A program made the position numbers and the translations under genes. Positions 45,868 through 57,999 of a stretch of DNA of 64,000 nt are shown one piece after another. Source of the stretch: Eutypa lata (Eukaryota; Ascomycota; Sordariomycetes; Xylariales; Diatrypaceae); the NCBI GenBank assembly GCA_022661535.1, contig JAKULF010000004.1, positions 6,014,001-6,078,000 on the forward strand. The letters run 5' to 3'. Position 1 is the first letter of the stretch, and each line of letters begins with the position of its first letter. The notes below the pieces were generated by a model. That model had not been told where the DNA came from and ran no database searches. It saw only the letters and a program-made list of their open reading frames with translations.

Positions 45868-47517
45868 CTAGTTATCCGTCTTCTTCGCCTCTGCTACCTT
45901 CTCTTCTTGCGGCTTCTTGCCCTCCTTCGCGTCGACGTGGTCGGCCTCGGCATCCGCGGCTTCGTTAGTTACCTTGGCCTCGAGGGTTTCCGGCGTGTGC
46001 TTGTCATCGCTCTCATCAATGTCCTCGACATCCTTAGGAGTGGCAAGACCGGTCTCCTGGTTCTCCTGGTTCTGCTCGTTCTCCTCCTCGATGAGCTCCT
46101 GCTGCTCCTTGAGGACCTCCAGGCGCTGCTTGTTGGTGGCCGCGCCCTCGGCGTTGTGGACTTCGAGCTCGATCTCGTGGAACAGCTCCTCGGGGATGGA
46201 GGAGAGCACACCCGTCAGGGCGTGGATCTGAGCATCGATACCGCTCTCCTCGGCCCCCTTCTCGCCGTACATGTAGGCGTTGCTGAGGACCAAGAGCGTC
46301 GAGGGGACGCCGTGCTTCAACCGTAGGTCTAGCCAGGACTGGAGGTCGTCTCTTAGTCTCGCAGGCGATACGGTGTGCGTCTTGATACCTCGGCTGGCAC
46401 AGGCCGTCTGAAGCTCGGCGACGTTAAGACTATCGACGCCCTCGTAGCTAATGACCTTGTCGTCTCTCTTGATCTGGCGCATTCTGTGACGGATCTGGTA
46501 CCGGAGCATCGTGTCAGTGCCGAACGTGTTCAGGTTCATGTAGCGGCAGATGGAGACGAGCTGCGGCCTGGAGAGGTTGTCCAGCGTGAGATCATCCTTG
46601 AAAGCCTTACAAATCTTGATGACGTCTTCAAAGGTCGGCTGCTCCCCGGTGGCTCGTAATTTCCGGAAGAAGACGGTAAATTCCTCCCTTTGAGCCGTGG
46701 CCGCTGTCAGGGGGAGACCGGTCTCCCCAAGGGTATCCCGCAAGAACCCACTGACCTCCTTGCGCGTAGCCCTGAGCGTCGCCGCCTTCTTCTCCTTGGA
46801 TTGTTGGGCTTCGTACGTGCTGGGCAACATGTTTGGGAAGAGCCTGAGAGCGATGGGCAGCAGCGCCTCAGCGAAGGGGACGATGACGAAGACGGAGAAG
46901 GGAACCAAGCGGCCCAGGTCCTGCACTGTTCGTCGGAGTTGTCGGCTCTCGCGCCGGGTGAGTTCGTAGCCAGCGGCCATCTTGAATGCTAATCGACTGC
47001 TGATCCTAACTTCGGTAGCCAAGAGCTTCGTCCCATCCCAGTAGTGTTGGACCTCCTTTTTTATTTTTTGGCCGAGAGTCAGCTTCTTCCCTTGCTCCTT
47101 CTCCTGCTTGGCGATATCCGAGTTCTTTTTGGCGGCCAACTCGGTCAACGTCTTGGGCTCGGCGGTCGATGATCCTTCAGCCTTTGCGGCTAATGCCTGA
47201 TCTTGGCTCTTGGTCGCACTATCGGCTGCCTTCTTGTCCCCCGCCTTCGACTCTTCCTTTGGGAGTGGTTTCTTAGCCTGCTCCGCATTGAAGCCCGGTG
47301 GCGGCGCATTGGGCGGGGCTCCTGAGTGCCTCTGTTCGGTTGTGATGGTTCGGAGGGGAATCAGCAGAGCGCGAGTAGGGAAATCTAGTGGTAGACCTCG
47401 AGTCCGACGTCCGAGGTAAGCTGATGGAAGGCTAAGGCCTGGTCGCGCGCCGACAGTCCTGCCTGCAAAGGGGTTTACTAGGACTGCCCTTTGGGCTGCT
47501 CTGGATGATGAGCTCAT
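45868..47517 (-). CDS. LETM1-domain mitochondrial inner membrane protein (Mdm38/Ylh47 family)
   Basis: A single exon on the minus strand encodes 549 residues. The first 60 are Arg/Ser/Ala-rich without acids and fit a mitochondrial presequence. The LETM1 core follows: KLTLGQKIKKEVQHYWDGTK, ELTRRESRQLRRTVQDLGR, one transmembrane helix at about 203-227 (PFSVFVIVPFAEALLPIA), then LFPNMLPSTY. The C-terminal ribosome-binding-like part contains the LSRPQLVSICRYMNLNTFGT and LRDDLQSWLDLRL segments, and the tail is acidic and disordered. Family members affect K+/H+ (or Ca2+/H+) exchange across the inner membrane and insertion of mitochondrially made proteins. Yeast has two paralogues (MDM38 and YLH47) and I cannot tell which this is closer to. 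Confidence 0.95.
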   Translation of the reverse strand: MSSSSRAAQRAVLVNPFAGRTVGARPGLSLPSAYLGRRTRGLPLDFPTRALLIPLRTITTEQRHSGAPPNAPPPGFNAEQAKKPLPKEESKAGDKKAADSATKSQDQALAAKAEGSSTAEPKTLTELAAKKNSDIAKQEKEQGKKLTLGQKIKKEVQHYWDGTKLLATEVRISSRLAFKMAAGYELTRRESRQLRRTVQDLGRLVPFSVFVIVPFAEALLPIALRLFPNMLPSTYEAQQSKEKKAATLRATRKEVSGFLRDTLGETGLPLTAATAQREEFTVFFRKLRATGEQPTFEDVIKICKAFKDDLTLDNLSRPQLVSICRYMNLNTFGTDTMLRYQIRHRMRQIKRDDKVISYEGVDSLNVAELQTACASRGIKTHTVSPARLRDDLQSWLDLRLKHGVPSTLLVLSNAYMYGEKGAEESGIDAQIHALTGVLSSIPEELFHEIELEVHNAEGAATNKQRLEVLKEQQELIEEENEQNQENQETGLATPKDVEDIDESDDKHTPETLEAKVTNEAADAEADHVDAKEGKKPQEEKVAEAKKTDN

Positions 47518-48487
47518 GACGAAGATGGGCGCGGTGTGGTGGTACTGATGAAAATGACGATGTACAAAAAGAAGTAATTAAATGCAGTAAAATATGCAGA
47601 TGATATCTAATTGTACAATATTGAAGTTGCGGAACGGAACAATGAAAACGGGTGGAATGTCGTAATAAGTTCAATTTAAGGCCGAGAACTAATAAGGACG
47701 GGATTGGGGGGGCACGGTAGAGTGTGAAATGCGTTGAGATCAAATGGTTCCAGAATGTCAGACCCGACCCGATAAGTCCGCCCAGACCAGATAAAAGAAT
47801 CGATAATGTTGAGATAATCCGTTATCATCACGTGGTTTAGATCTAGGAACAGGGACACTAGTCAGGAATAATGACCGAATCAGGTAATGCGTCGTGGCAG
47901 AGGCGGGCATTTACCCACATTGTTTCGCTGATAAATCGGGGCTGCTCGGGAGTGATGACATGTCAAATGAACTCGGCTTTTCGTGCAATGGACCTCATCA
48001 TATTGATTCTACGAAGATGATCTCTATGCATCATTTTATCACGCCTGACCTAGAAATACAATTTCTGCATGCTAATTCACGTACCGGAGAGAGATACAAT
48101 ATACAAAATTGCTTATGCAGCGGCTGACTATTTGGGAAATCCTTGCTTTTGATTTCGAAGATCGAGAGTACATGTAACTAAGTAGCGTCGTAATAAAGTT
48201 TCTCACCACATGTAAAATCTAGAAAACTTCCATGCAGTTACCCGAATGACTCGGCCGGACTTTATGCACGAATAATGGCATTAACTTTTCGATCCAGGGG
48301 GTCAACGGGTTGTCACCAATGATAGGTAATTTTCACACGACATAGTTAAGGAACGGCATTTGGTCATAAGAATAAATAAACAGATGCTTTGTGAATAACT
48401 AGCAGCTAAAAAAAACAACCTGATTACCAGGGCTAACCGTACATTATTTGGATTTTCCATATTGTATTCGTAGTCATACTTACTTAC
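47518..48487. other. Intergenic region
   Basis: The region is AT-rich without a supported gene. A 77-codon open frame at 47894-48127 has no family resemblance. Confidence 0.5.
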
Positions 48488-49990
48488 TTACCTTACTGCC
48501 TCGGCCGGCGTCGGCGGAATGTAATGCGTGAAATAAAAAACAGTAAACATCCTCTCCGCGCCAGCGTAGTACGCGCGATACCAGTCGTAACCTTGCCTCA
48601 CGGCTCGGGAAATGGAGAGAAACAACCGCAGGGCGTTGTAGAACAGCAAGCCAGCGACAAGACCTAAACAACAAACGCTGAAGCCCAAAATGATTTTGGA
48701 AACCCGGACGACTAGGAGCAGTAGACGCACAGTGAGGTCTTCGTAGTCGAGAAGAAGCATGCTCCCTACCAATATATCGGAAGGTGAAGTTGATGAGGGG
48801 GGTTCATGAGAAGGACTGCTGCCACTACTGTTACTGCTGCTGCTGTTTTGATAAGGTGGTGGCGGCGATGTTGTTGTTGTTGTTGTTGTTGTTGTTCTCT
48901 TCGTCATCGTCGTCAGGAGTCCCCAACCCACCAAGACGAGCACGGCAGACACGCGGAGGAGGGACAGGATAGGTCCGCGGAACCACCTGTAGAGAATGGT
49001 GAATGCCACCCTCCTCCTCTCGCGGTTCTTCCTCTTGATTTCCATCTCCTCCTCTTCCTCCTCCTCCTCCTCCTCATCATCCTCACCATCATCATCATAA
49101 TCACCATACCCCATCCTAACCCCCTCGGGTACAGCTATATCGCCGACCGGACACAAGGCAAACCCAAACAGCCCCGACGGAACACCGACGTACATCCTGC
49201 CCAACCCGCATAGCACCCTCCAACCCCTCCGGTTAACGTGCACGTTGACGCGCACGCGGCCGTCGAAGCCGCTTTGTATGCCGCGGTATAGCTTGTAGGC
49301 GTAGCAGCAAGCAACGATGACCCAGGCGACGGCGAGGCAGGGCCACGCCCATTGCCTGATTTCTTCGGTGGTGGTTTGGACATGCTCTGTTACGCGGTCG
49401 ACGGCTGTTTCGGCTGCTGAGGCTATGGTGGGGTGGACGTAGATGTAGTAGTGAGAGAGGAGGAACGAGGAGGCGCGCGCCGTGAGGTCGAGGAGCGGCT
49501 TGCTGTGATGTGCGGTAAAGTTAAGGAGTAATCGGGTGTGGTGTGTAATGAAGGTGGAGATGGTGAAGAAGGCGCTGGGGAGGGCTTTTAGGTTTACGAA
49601 AAGGGACGAAACGGTGCGCGCGATAAGGTCGAAAAATAACTTATTGTAATGTGCGAAGAGGTTGAAAAGTAGTTGGGTGTGGTGTACGGTGAAGGTAGGG
49701 ATGGTGAGGAGGGCGTTAAGGAGGGCATCTAGGCCTTCGAAAAGAGACGAGAAAGCGCGCGCGATAAGGTCGAAAAGTAACCTTTTGTAATGTACGGTAA
49801 AGGTGAGGATGGTGAGGGGGGCGCTGAGGAGGGCTTTTAGGCCTGCGAAAAGGCCTTTGGCGGAGATGGAAAGAGGTGGGAGGAAGGAGGAGGAGGAGGA
49901 GAAGGAGAAGAGAGACTTTGGTCCTACCGGCTCAGGGGCTAGGTTACCTAGATCCCCGAGGATAAGTATGGGCATGTCGAGGATGTCCAT
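48488..49990 (-). CDS. Orphan membrane protein with internal amphipathic repeats
   Basis: A single minus-strand exon encodes 500 residues starting MDILDMPILILGDLG. Residues about 45-180 are three imperfect repeats of 36-47 residues, each with an LKALL-like helix, a TFTVHHTQLLF-like segment and an LFFDLIARTVSSLF-like end; the DNA is visibly repeated too (49,480-49,870). Hydrophobic segments follow: WPCLAVAWVIVACCYAYKLY, LLRVSAVLVLVGWGLL and a long one near ILGFSVCCLGLVAGLLFYN. Between them are acidic (DDEEEEEEEEE) and Thr/Ser-rich low-complexity runs. I do not recognise a family. The stop TAA overlaps a perfect GTAAGT donor, and a T-rich acceptor lies about 80 bases on; splicing there would only replace the end by two residues. 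Confidence 0.65.
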   Translation of the reverse strand: MDILDMPILILGDLGNLAPEPVGPKSLFSFSSSSSFLPPLSISAKGLFAGLKALLSAPLTILTFTVHYKRLLFDLIARAFSSLFEGLDALLNALLTIPTFTVHHTQLLFNLFAHYNKLFFDLIARTVSSLFVNLKALPSAFFTISTFITHHTRLLLNFTAHHSKPLLDLTARASSFLLSHYYIYVHPTIASAAETAVDRVTEHVQTTTEEIRQWAWPCLAVAWVIVACCYAYKLYRGIQSGFDGRVRVNVHVNRRGWRVLCGLGRMYVGVPSGLFGFALCPVGDIAVPEGVRMGYGDYDDDGEDDEEEEEEEEEEMEIKRKNRERRRVAFTILYRWFRGPILSLLRVSAVLVLVGWGLLTTMTKRTTTTTTTTTSPPPPYQNSSSSNSSGSSPSHEPPSSTSPSDILVGSMLLLDYEDLTVRLLLLVVRVSKIILGFSVCCLGLVAGLLFYNALRLFLSISRAVRQGYDWYRAYYAGAERMFTVFYFTHYIPPTPAEAVR

Positions 49991-50705
49991 GGTGGATGGC
50001 TTCTCGGTCGGTCCTCTCGGTACCTGAATTTTTTTTACTAACTCCCCTTTCTGCTAGTTAGATACGTATATAATTGGACTGGCTACATTCGCTCGTAAAC
50101 TTAGAAAATTATCTAGATGGCCAGTTCATAAAGATATACTGGCAAATTTTAACCATCGTTCATTGTGTATTCTTTGTTTGCCTGGACGACTCCATTGTTG
50201 GCATTGTGACTTGAGGTCGTTGCCCTCCATCTTGCATTGTTACATGTAAACTGGCAAGCCGATGATGAAAGAGATAGTCAACAACGAGTCCACTGTACGA
50301 AAGAAAGATGGATGTTGCTTACTACATAGTTACATGATATCACTCTTGTAGGTAGAAGACAGGTTTTCAATGAGTTCAAGATAACGCACGATAAGATGAG
50401 GTTCCCCAGGAAACACAGTTGAATAAATTTGATATTATGCATTGAAGCCAGTGATCTCTATAGTTGGTTTTTATCCCCATGCTCTCCTGGGTATCCATCC
50501 GGGATATATCTCTATCCAAAAAACCATTTATCCATCCACCCATCCATTATGGAATGCCAAACTCCAATAGTCGCCATGCTAAAAGGAAAAGAGAGAAAAA
50601 AAATGCGATATATATGTATGTAATCAAGGTATGTAAGTTATGTATTTATGTGCTGATGAAAAGTGAAACCCACTTGTCTGGTATCTCTCTTTTCATCTCT
50701 CTCCA
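49991..50705. other. Intergenic region
   Basis: This is the promoter side of the membrane protein and 3' flank of the STB6-like gene. No coding or structured feature is seen. Confidence 0.5.
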
Positions 50706-53470
50706 TCATGTGGCAATTGCCTCCTCCTCCTCAGTCCTAGTGATATTGGGCCCCGTACCAATGCCTGTAATATTCCTGACAGCCCAGTGGAGCCAGCTCT
50801 CGGTCTCGAGCTGGCGTTTGAGCTCCCCGGCCTGGTTCTCCACCTCGCCGACGCGCACCGCGAACTCGTCGATGCCACCCTCGAAGTCCTGCACCCGGGA
50901 TTCGAGGCCGTTCATCTCGTATTCCAGCTTCTGGACCCACGTCTCGATCTCCTTGAGCGCCTCGGTGAGGTGGCCCCGCTCCTCCGCGACGACTTCCTGG
51001 GACTCCTGCTTGGCTCGTTGGTAGGCGTCGTTGCGCTGGCAGTAGATGGCCTGCAGCTCGTCCTGCTGCCCCGAGTAGATCTGGCTCAACTGTTCGATGG
51101 CACTGACTTTCTGGTCGACCCAAGGTTCTAGGCCCTGCTCCATGCTAAAAATGCTACAGTATAGGCTACTAGCTATCTCAACGAGGCTAGCTGGTTGTCC
51201 CACGTCCGCATCTGGGTCAAAATAGCTGTCTTCATCTAGATTCACGAGCTCCTCCCACCGGAGAATAGCCTCTTCTGCTTCGCTAAAAGATAATCTTCGT
51301 GGCCAACGGCTCTCGTTCGGGTAAAGCCGAAGTTGGTCAAAACCACACCCACTATGCCGCCGATGTAGATGTGATATAGTGCTGCTGAACTGCCGGTGAG
51401 CCATGGCTGTAAGAGCGGGTCCTTGCAAGTCCTCATCTACTAGTGCCGATTCAGCTACGGAGGACTCGATCGCGGCAACCTCCTTTCGCATCTCGGCCAT
51501 GTCCTCGTTGGAACTTTTATACTTATTGGTACCAGCTCTAGTCGGGGGCCGGGAGTCCTCAGGCGTGATATCGATCCGCCCTGACGCTGCAACGGATGGA
51601 GGTGCTGACTCGACAATTTTATCCTTTCTAATGGCATTCAAATACTCTTCTGGTTTCGTTTTCCACGTGAATGCCCTCCCGACAGGCGCTGGACTCGGTT
51701 GGGAACCTCCTGGCGTATTAGACGACAAGGACGCTGCTGTACCTGTGAACGGAGTGTCCAAAGACTCATCCCTTGGGTGCCGGTTAGAATATCCTTTGGG
51801 AGCGCCACCACTATAGACGGCATCTTTGAATCGCTCGAAACCTGACCGAGCATCCCTTGCAACGTTCTTGAAGACCCCACGCCGCAGCGCATCTTTCTCA
51901 GCGGGACTCTCCCCCACACTAACGGCGGAGCCCGGAGCTGGTGTGGAATAAACAGCAGATAAATCTTCTCTCTGTCGTGGTTCGCTCTCGTCATCTTGGG
52001 ATACTGGCTGTATTCGTTTCGCTTGGCTGTTATAGTCCTCTTTAGTGAACAGAATGTTGCTCATATCGGGTATGGCTTTGTCGTTGGGGTCTACCATTGT
52101 GCGCTTTGGCTTGCCCATCCATAACCACTTGGCGCGTTCTCCTGACACTAATTTTGTGAACTTGCCGAGGTCAAGTGTCTCGATGTCACCGATACCACCT
52201 TTGTCACGACCACCGACCATGCCAAGAACAAGTTCTCCCCGTTCGCCTCCGATTTCTCTGACGGTAGATTTGACTGCTTTCTGTACGCCCCAACCTTCTC
52301 CCGCTGCTGCTTTTGCGGTTGCGGCGTGCAGTTTATACAAAGTCTGCCTGTCAAGCCGTCGAGATCGTTGAGATCTCTCCACTTTGAGATACTTCTGGAA
52401 ATAGTAGATGCCCCTTTCCGTGGCTTCAATATCGAAGACATCTTTAGAGACGGGAGCTCCAAGGTAACTGAGTCGATTCCGTGCACCTAGGAGAAGACCA
52501 AGCAGTGCAACAACGGTGGTCGGCCCAAGGATACCATCAGCCGGTTCTATATTGTAGTACTCCGCTCCAAATTCCGTCCACCAATCCCCAACGGCGGTCT
52601 CGGTTACATCACATAGTAGACCGTCGATATATACGGGTTCTAGCTTTCCGAAGAGGTATAGCGCAACCTGGCATAACTTGACAAGCTCTACGACGGTGTC
52701 GGCGAAAGGGATCTTTTCGCTTGTCTTGTAAAGTTGATAAAATTTGGCCTTGGCTGCTCCAGTGGGCCCAGATAATGTTAAGCCGGACCGCCCGGAGCAT
52801 CCCAATCTTTTGAGGTCCTCATTAACAATGAATTCTCGACGATGAGTCTTGATGTCTCCCTCGGGAACTGATATGACAGTCAGAGCAGAGGGGAAACTGC
52901 TCAGATTTGTTACCATTACCTCTCCGATCGGGGTTTCTCTTGGTCGGGCATGATATTGTTGGACAGCCTTGAAGTAGACACGCAGACGAGGGGACCAGGC
53001 ATCTTCATCCGCTGGGACACTCAAGACGCCCACCACAACGGAATGCTTCTCATCTCCAGTATATGTGACTATTACGAAAGTCGGGGATTGACGGGAACAG
53101 GCCCATTGCTCGACTAGGTATAGCTCATAGCCTTGAAGTTTATCTTTCCTCTTGACAACGTTGACGCATGGATCTTCTTCGAGATATCTGTAGGAATGAG
53201 CGGTCAGGAGGGATACCGGTATTGCGACCACCCGAATTTTAAGACATACCTAAAAGCGACAGGATCGGGAAAGACAAGATGGCGGCGCTGGGGGTCTGGT
53301 ATCGGCGAGGGTTTACTAGGATCCGAGTGCGTTGAAGAAATGCCATCCTGGCGGGTTTGATCGGGATATGAATTCGGATATTGGGTTGGATTCTGGCTTT
53401 GACTCCTTTGTAGTGGAGATTTCGTTCTCAATAGTTCATCTTCACGATGGTAAGGTATAGGAAACGACAT
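50706..53470 (-). CDS. STB6-like protein (putative SIN3-binding protein family)
   Basis: Minus-strand exons 53470-53250 and 53187-50706 give 900 residues. After a disordered 70-residue start comes the conserved block VFPDPVAFRYLEEDPCVNVV, then KLQGYELYLVEQWACSR, FVIVTYTGDEKHSVVVGVL and SWSPRL-like strands, which is the STB6-like N-terminal domain of fungi. A second conserved region includes YQLYKTSEKIPFADTVVELV and WWTEFGAEYYNIEPADGIL. The rest is disordered Ser/Pro-rich sequence, then a coiled coil near the C-terminus (about 800-880: ERGHLTEALKEIETWVQKLE). Yeast STB2/STB6 were found as SIN3 interactors, suggesting a role with histone deacetylase complexes, but the filamentous-fungal members are little studied. 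Confidence 0.8.
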
Positions 53471-54666
53471 GGTTCTAGAGGTTTGGTAAGGACTCTACAT
53501 GTCCATGTATATGCGTCACCGGCCTTCGAGATGAATGTATTCGGGGGTTCATTGTGTTTTTGCAGCGAGCATCGGGAGGATCATATCTGTAGATAATTGT
53601 GTTCCTAAATGGTGTGTCCAGCACGGAAGGAAGATGTGGTAGTAGGAGGAAAGTATTATTTAGGTGTGTAGCTCATTAATGTATTAACTATATGTTTGGT
53701 AGGTATGCAACAAAGCAAGAAAAAGAAAGCCAAATGTTGCATGTGAAATGTTCTTGATGTTCAGATGAAGTAACCCCCTGTTCTTCATACATACCTACAC
53801 AGGCCTAGGCTAGCTGGCTGGCTAAGCAGCTGCACAAGCTCGGGTTCCCCCCCGGATATTGTGGTCTTAGTGGGGTCCCGGGTGCTTAGCAATGCCGTCA
53901 TAGGCGCTACCCCTACTAATATATAGAACCTATAAAGCAGGTTTTATGAGACTTTATACACCTACCTCTACGGGATAGAAGTTAGTATGTATATGAAATG
54001 GATGCATTAATACTTCGTATTTATAGCCCGAATAGGATAGCTTTAATGGAAACCAAAGGGACATTCAGTCGAGAGGTAGGTGTGCAGAACTTCAAGTTCA
54101 AGTATTTCAAAGACGTACGAAGTACTTTATTCATCAAACAAAGGATGGGTTGCACAATTATGGTTTGAATGGCATGTGATGCGATCACTAAGCAATACTC
54201 AACGACTTTGGAGTCATTGTGCCTAGCTAGTGTTTGACCTTTTCTAACATCTTGGAGTTTGAAAGGCTATGACAGAAATGTTATTCTAATGAAATTGATG
54301 AAAAGTGCTATGTAGAGTCCCTTAAGGTCTATGTAGAAGTAGTTAGGGTATTAAGGAGGTAATGTTAGCTGTGGGAGATGACAGCATACCTACAGTAGTC
54401 CCCACCTAAACCTTATCGAGCCAGTTGTCATTCGTTATCGGGGGGACGTTTGAACGTCGTCAACTTCAACCATTCATTCGCCTCATCACCTGACAGCGAA
54501 CCTAGAGTTATAGCTGAATTGCGTCGTGTTACACAATACGCTGACGATATATTCCACTCGGCATGACTCCCTATAGGGAACTTAAGATTAGGTTCTTCCA
54601 CGACCACTGATTTACCATACCAACCATAAACTATTATCTCCCTTTCCAGGAGACCCGACAGCTACT
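53471..54666. other. Shared promoter region of the STB6-like and RMD5 genes
   Basis: The two genes diverge from this 1.2 kb. I see AT-rich sequence and no small gene. Confidence 0.5.
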
Positions 54667-56048
54667 ATGGCAATGTTGCAGCTGCAGAAAGACGTCGAGA
54701 AGTTGACCAACTCGGCTAAGCTCTCCAACGCCGTTCAAGATGTAGATCGGATTATCAACCTTCTAAGCGAAGCAAGGGAAAGTGTTGCTGCTGGTGAGTA
54801 TCTTCTTTCGTTAACGCCCCCCTCTACCATTATACTCTTGAGATTCCAGATCATTAACGGGTTGCCATTCCTTTGCCAGCGAACGACCCCCATGCGACAA
54901 GTCTCACTTTGACGAAGCTCCAAAACCCTATTCGCGAAGGCTTAGATCGCCTGAACAATGATCTCCGAAGTGTACATAAAGCGCAGAAGGACTTCGAGAA
55001 GACCCTCAAAGCTTCCTTCTCCAAGGCAAAGGGATCCTTACCCACTGATCACGACCCCATGGAGTCGCATGAGACCCTCATAAACCGAGCTATAGCCATG
55101 CACCTCCTACGAGAAGGTCAATTCGGAGTCGCATCTACATTTATAAACGAAGCCCAACCTCAACCTCGACCTCCAGACATGTCCGCCCACCTGTCGACCC
55201 TTGGGGTGCCCTTATCTCGCTCCATCACCCCTACCGACGAAATTATAGCGGATGCCGATATCCCTACCGATCTAAACGCGTGGCAGTCGCAGGATCTTCA
55301 GTCCGCTTTTGCCAAGATGTATTCCATCCTTTCTTATCTCAAAGCACGTGATCTGCTCCCCGCGATTACATGGGCCAGAGACAACTGTACCGAACTCGAA
55401 GCTCGAGGCTCGAACCTCGAGTTTGAGCTCTGCAAGCTCCAGTACATATGGCTGTTTAAAGGATCGTCATTTAACGGGCTCCCTGACGATTCCCGAAATG
55501 GTGTGCTGGGAGCGTTGCAATATGGTAAAGAGAACTTCGGCCGCTTTCAACATCGTCACTTGAAAGAGATACAGAAACTAAGCTGCGCCTTGATATACTC
55601 CTCAAATCTGAGCGCATCCCCCTATCACTCTATTTTCGATATCACTTTGGCGTTCGAGGAAGTATCGGCATCATTCACACGCGAGTTTTGCTCCTTGCTC
55701 GGCTTATCTGCTGAATCGCCACTCTATGTAGCCGTCACCGCTGGTACACTTGCTCTCCCGCAACTTGTCAAATATACCACCATGACCAAGGCCAAAGGTA
55801 CAGAGTGGACGACGGCGAACGAACTAGCGTTTGAAACACCACTTCCTAAGAGCATGATGTATCACTCTATATTCGTTTGTCCTGTGAGCAAAGAGCAGAC
55901 TACGGAAGCGAACCCACCCGTCATCTTACCTTGTGGGCACGTGCTCGCCAAGGAGAGTTTAAAGAAACTCGTCAAGGGAAGTAGGTACAAGTGCCCGTAT
56001 TGTCCCAGCGAAGGACTGTTGAAGGAGGCTAGAGAGATCATATTGTAA
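54667..56048 (+). CDS. GID/CTLH ubiquitin ligase RING subunit (RMD5/GID2)
   Basis: Exons 54667-54793 and 54880-56048 give 431 residues. The N-terminus is helical (LQLQKDVEKLTNSAKL). LisH/CTLH-type helices lie in the middle: ETLINRAIAMHLLREGQFG, LQSAFAKMYSILSYLKARD, LLPAITWARDNCTELEARGS and NLEFELCKLQYIWL. The C-terminus is a degenerate RING (RING-Gid) at about 376-421 with CPVSKEQ, ILPCGHVLAKESL and KCPYCPSEG. In yeast, Rmd5/Gid2 forms the catalytic heterodimer with Gid9 in the GID E3 ligase that degrades gluconeogenic enzymes when glucose returns. MPCGH-type first-pair spacing and the lack of some zinc ligands fit RMD5 rather than a normal RING. A CRA-like segment lies between. The gene is intact. 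Confidence 0.92.
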
Positions 56049-56968
56049 ACGTGATACAAGCAGTAGGATGGCAGGGGGCCATGGAGTTTCGGCGTAATTA
56101 TTCGAGGAGGTTCCACGAGGCTTTATGTTTAGGCAGGCGTTACGGAATATATCTTAACGACTTATATTTTCAAATGATGAGGTTTTCCCATAAATGACTA
56201 TCTTTCCGCGGGCTACGACGAATAGGCCAAATTCCATAAATCAGATGAAAACCAGCTCGCTGCTAGCATCTGCGGAGTCGATGGCCTGGCTAGTAGTAAA
56301 TACACTCTATCCAGAACACTCATGTCCCTTCTCAATGAAGTTCATCGATTCATGCTATAATCAGAGAGCCGATATAGGAGAAAGGGAATACAATCGGGTC
56401 AAAGTGCATGCTCTGACTACCTCTCGAGACTCCTATCAAGAGGTATCCATATCACGATTTTCAGCTCTCGATGATAAGGCAACGAGCTCTTCTCTACTAT
56501 ACGATTACCTAAGACCTAGTTATGCAACCGAAGGTGACATCGAGGATCTGAAATAGGTAACCCCCTCACCCATCGATTGTTAGGACAGGGGGATGCTTAG
56601 TGACTGCTCCAATTGGATGCAAGTTGGTTCTTGAGACGGGTTTTAGGTATACTCACAGTCTGACATTAGTGGGGCCTTGCATTATCCCCGGGTGAGATCT
56701 CGTGCGACACATCGGCTCCAACATTTCCAAAATAATAGGCGTATAATGTTTGTTTTATTATATAATAGTGGTTCTACGAAAGTAGGGGGTTTGGAGTTGG
56801 ATCGAACTTTAGATGTAGAACGAGCACCATATCACTCTACTTAGAATCGCGCCTGCTAAAACCAACATTTTATTTTGCCCTGCTCATTTCTCCAACACCC
56901 GGCCTACCCCTCCCCCCTTTTTTGAAAAAAAAAATTGATTTCACCATCACCACCCTCTCACCCTCACC
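56049..56968. other. Intergenic region
   Basis: A 120-codon open frame at 56194-56556 begins with ATG and ends YATEGDIEDLK. It has no recognisable domain and no splice support, so I leave it as unproven. A run of A residues precedes the next gene at about 56,925. Confidence 0.45.
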
Positions 56969-57999
56969 ATGCCCTCCAGAGAGACCGTACTCATAACAGG
57001 CTGCAGCGATGGCGGGATCGGCTCGGCACTGGCGGTGCTCTTCCAGCAGCGCGGGTTCCACGTTTTCGCTACGGCTCGCGACCCTTCCAAGATGTCCAGC
57101 CTCAACGGCCTCCCCAACGTAACGCCGCTGACCCTCGACGTCGTCCAGCCGGAGCACATCAAGGCCGCCGTCGAAGCCGTCCAGAAGCACACAGGCGGCG
57201 GCGGCGGCGGCGGCACTCTGGACTACTTTATTAGCAATGCGGGGCGCAACCATTTCATGCCTATTCTGGACGAGGACCTGGGGACGGTCAGGAACCTCTT
57301 CGAGATCAACTTCGTGGCCCCGCTTGCTCTTACCCAGGCTTTCGCCCCTCTGCTCATCAAGGCTAAGGGTATGGCGGTGTATGTCACGTCTATCTCTGGA
57401 TACGTTAACACCCCGTACATGGGTAGGTAACTCAATCATGCCTATCATATTTGCCCGGCTTCGGGATGTCCCCTCCACATAAGAGAAAGGAACTGACACG
57501 AAGCCTGAACCGAAGGAACATATGCGGCTACCAAGAGGTCCCTAGAGCTGGTAGCAGAGACCCTGCGACTGGAACTAGCGCCCTTCGGCGTCGGCGTGCT
57601 CGAGGTCGTTACAGGCGCTGTTAAAACTAAAGGGCAGACCTACTTCGGCGATTTCCGGCTCCCGGCCGGATCGCTGTACAAGAGCATCGAAGGCACGATC
57701 GCGAGCCGGGCCCAGGGCCACGACCAGGTGCCGAGGATGGACACGGTGGAGTATGCCACGGCGGTCGTGGATGCCATCACCGCACGCACTGCGGGGAAAT
57801 TCTGGTATGGGAATCATGCGGAGCAGGTCAGGATGGGCACCACGGCTACGGCTGTGCCACAGTCTGCTATGGTCAGTAGTCATCCGATAAATATTATCGG
57901 CTTTTTTTTTTCCGGCTTGGGCGTGCTAACTGAAGGTAATTCACGAATTAGGATGCTGGAGCTGTTTTTGGGACTGGACTCGATGCATTGGAGAAATAA
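56969..57999 (+). CDS. Short-chain dehydrogenase/reductase, AYR1-like
   Basis: Exons 56969-57422, 57516-57871 and 57952-57999 give 285 residues; the last 16-codon exon was found by splicing (GCTAAC branch point near 57,926). The cofactor motif is TGCSDGGIG at residues 10-18, then SNAG, and the catalytic Ser141 (VTSISGYVN), Tyr154 and Lys158 (TYAATKRS). The ITGCSDGGIGSALA form is typical of relatives of yeast AYR1, an NADPH-dependent 1-acyldihydroxyacetone-phosphate reductase of lipid droplets and ER, though many fungal paralogues have other, unknown substrates. The first intron lies between Gly152 and the active-site Tyr. A (GGC)n stretch codes for a six-to-seven Gly run near residue 75. Confidence 0.92.

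Noticed and set aside
45406..45968. Overlapping open frames downstream of the LETM1 gene
   Set aside because: Low-complexity Phe/Leu/Pro or Arg/Glu reading of pyrimidine-rich 3' flank; no splice support.
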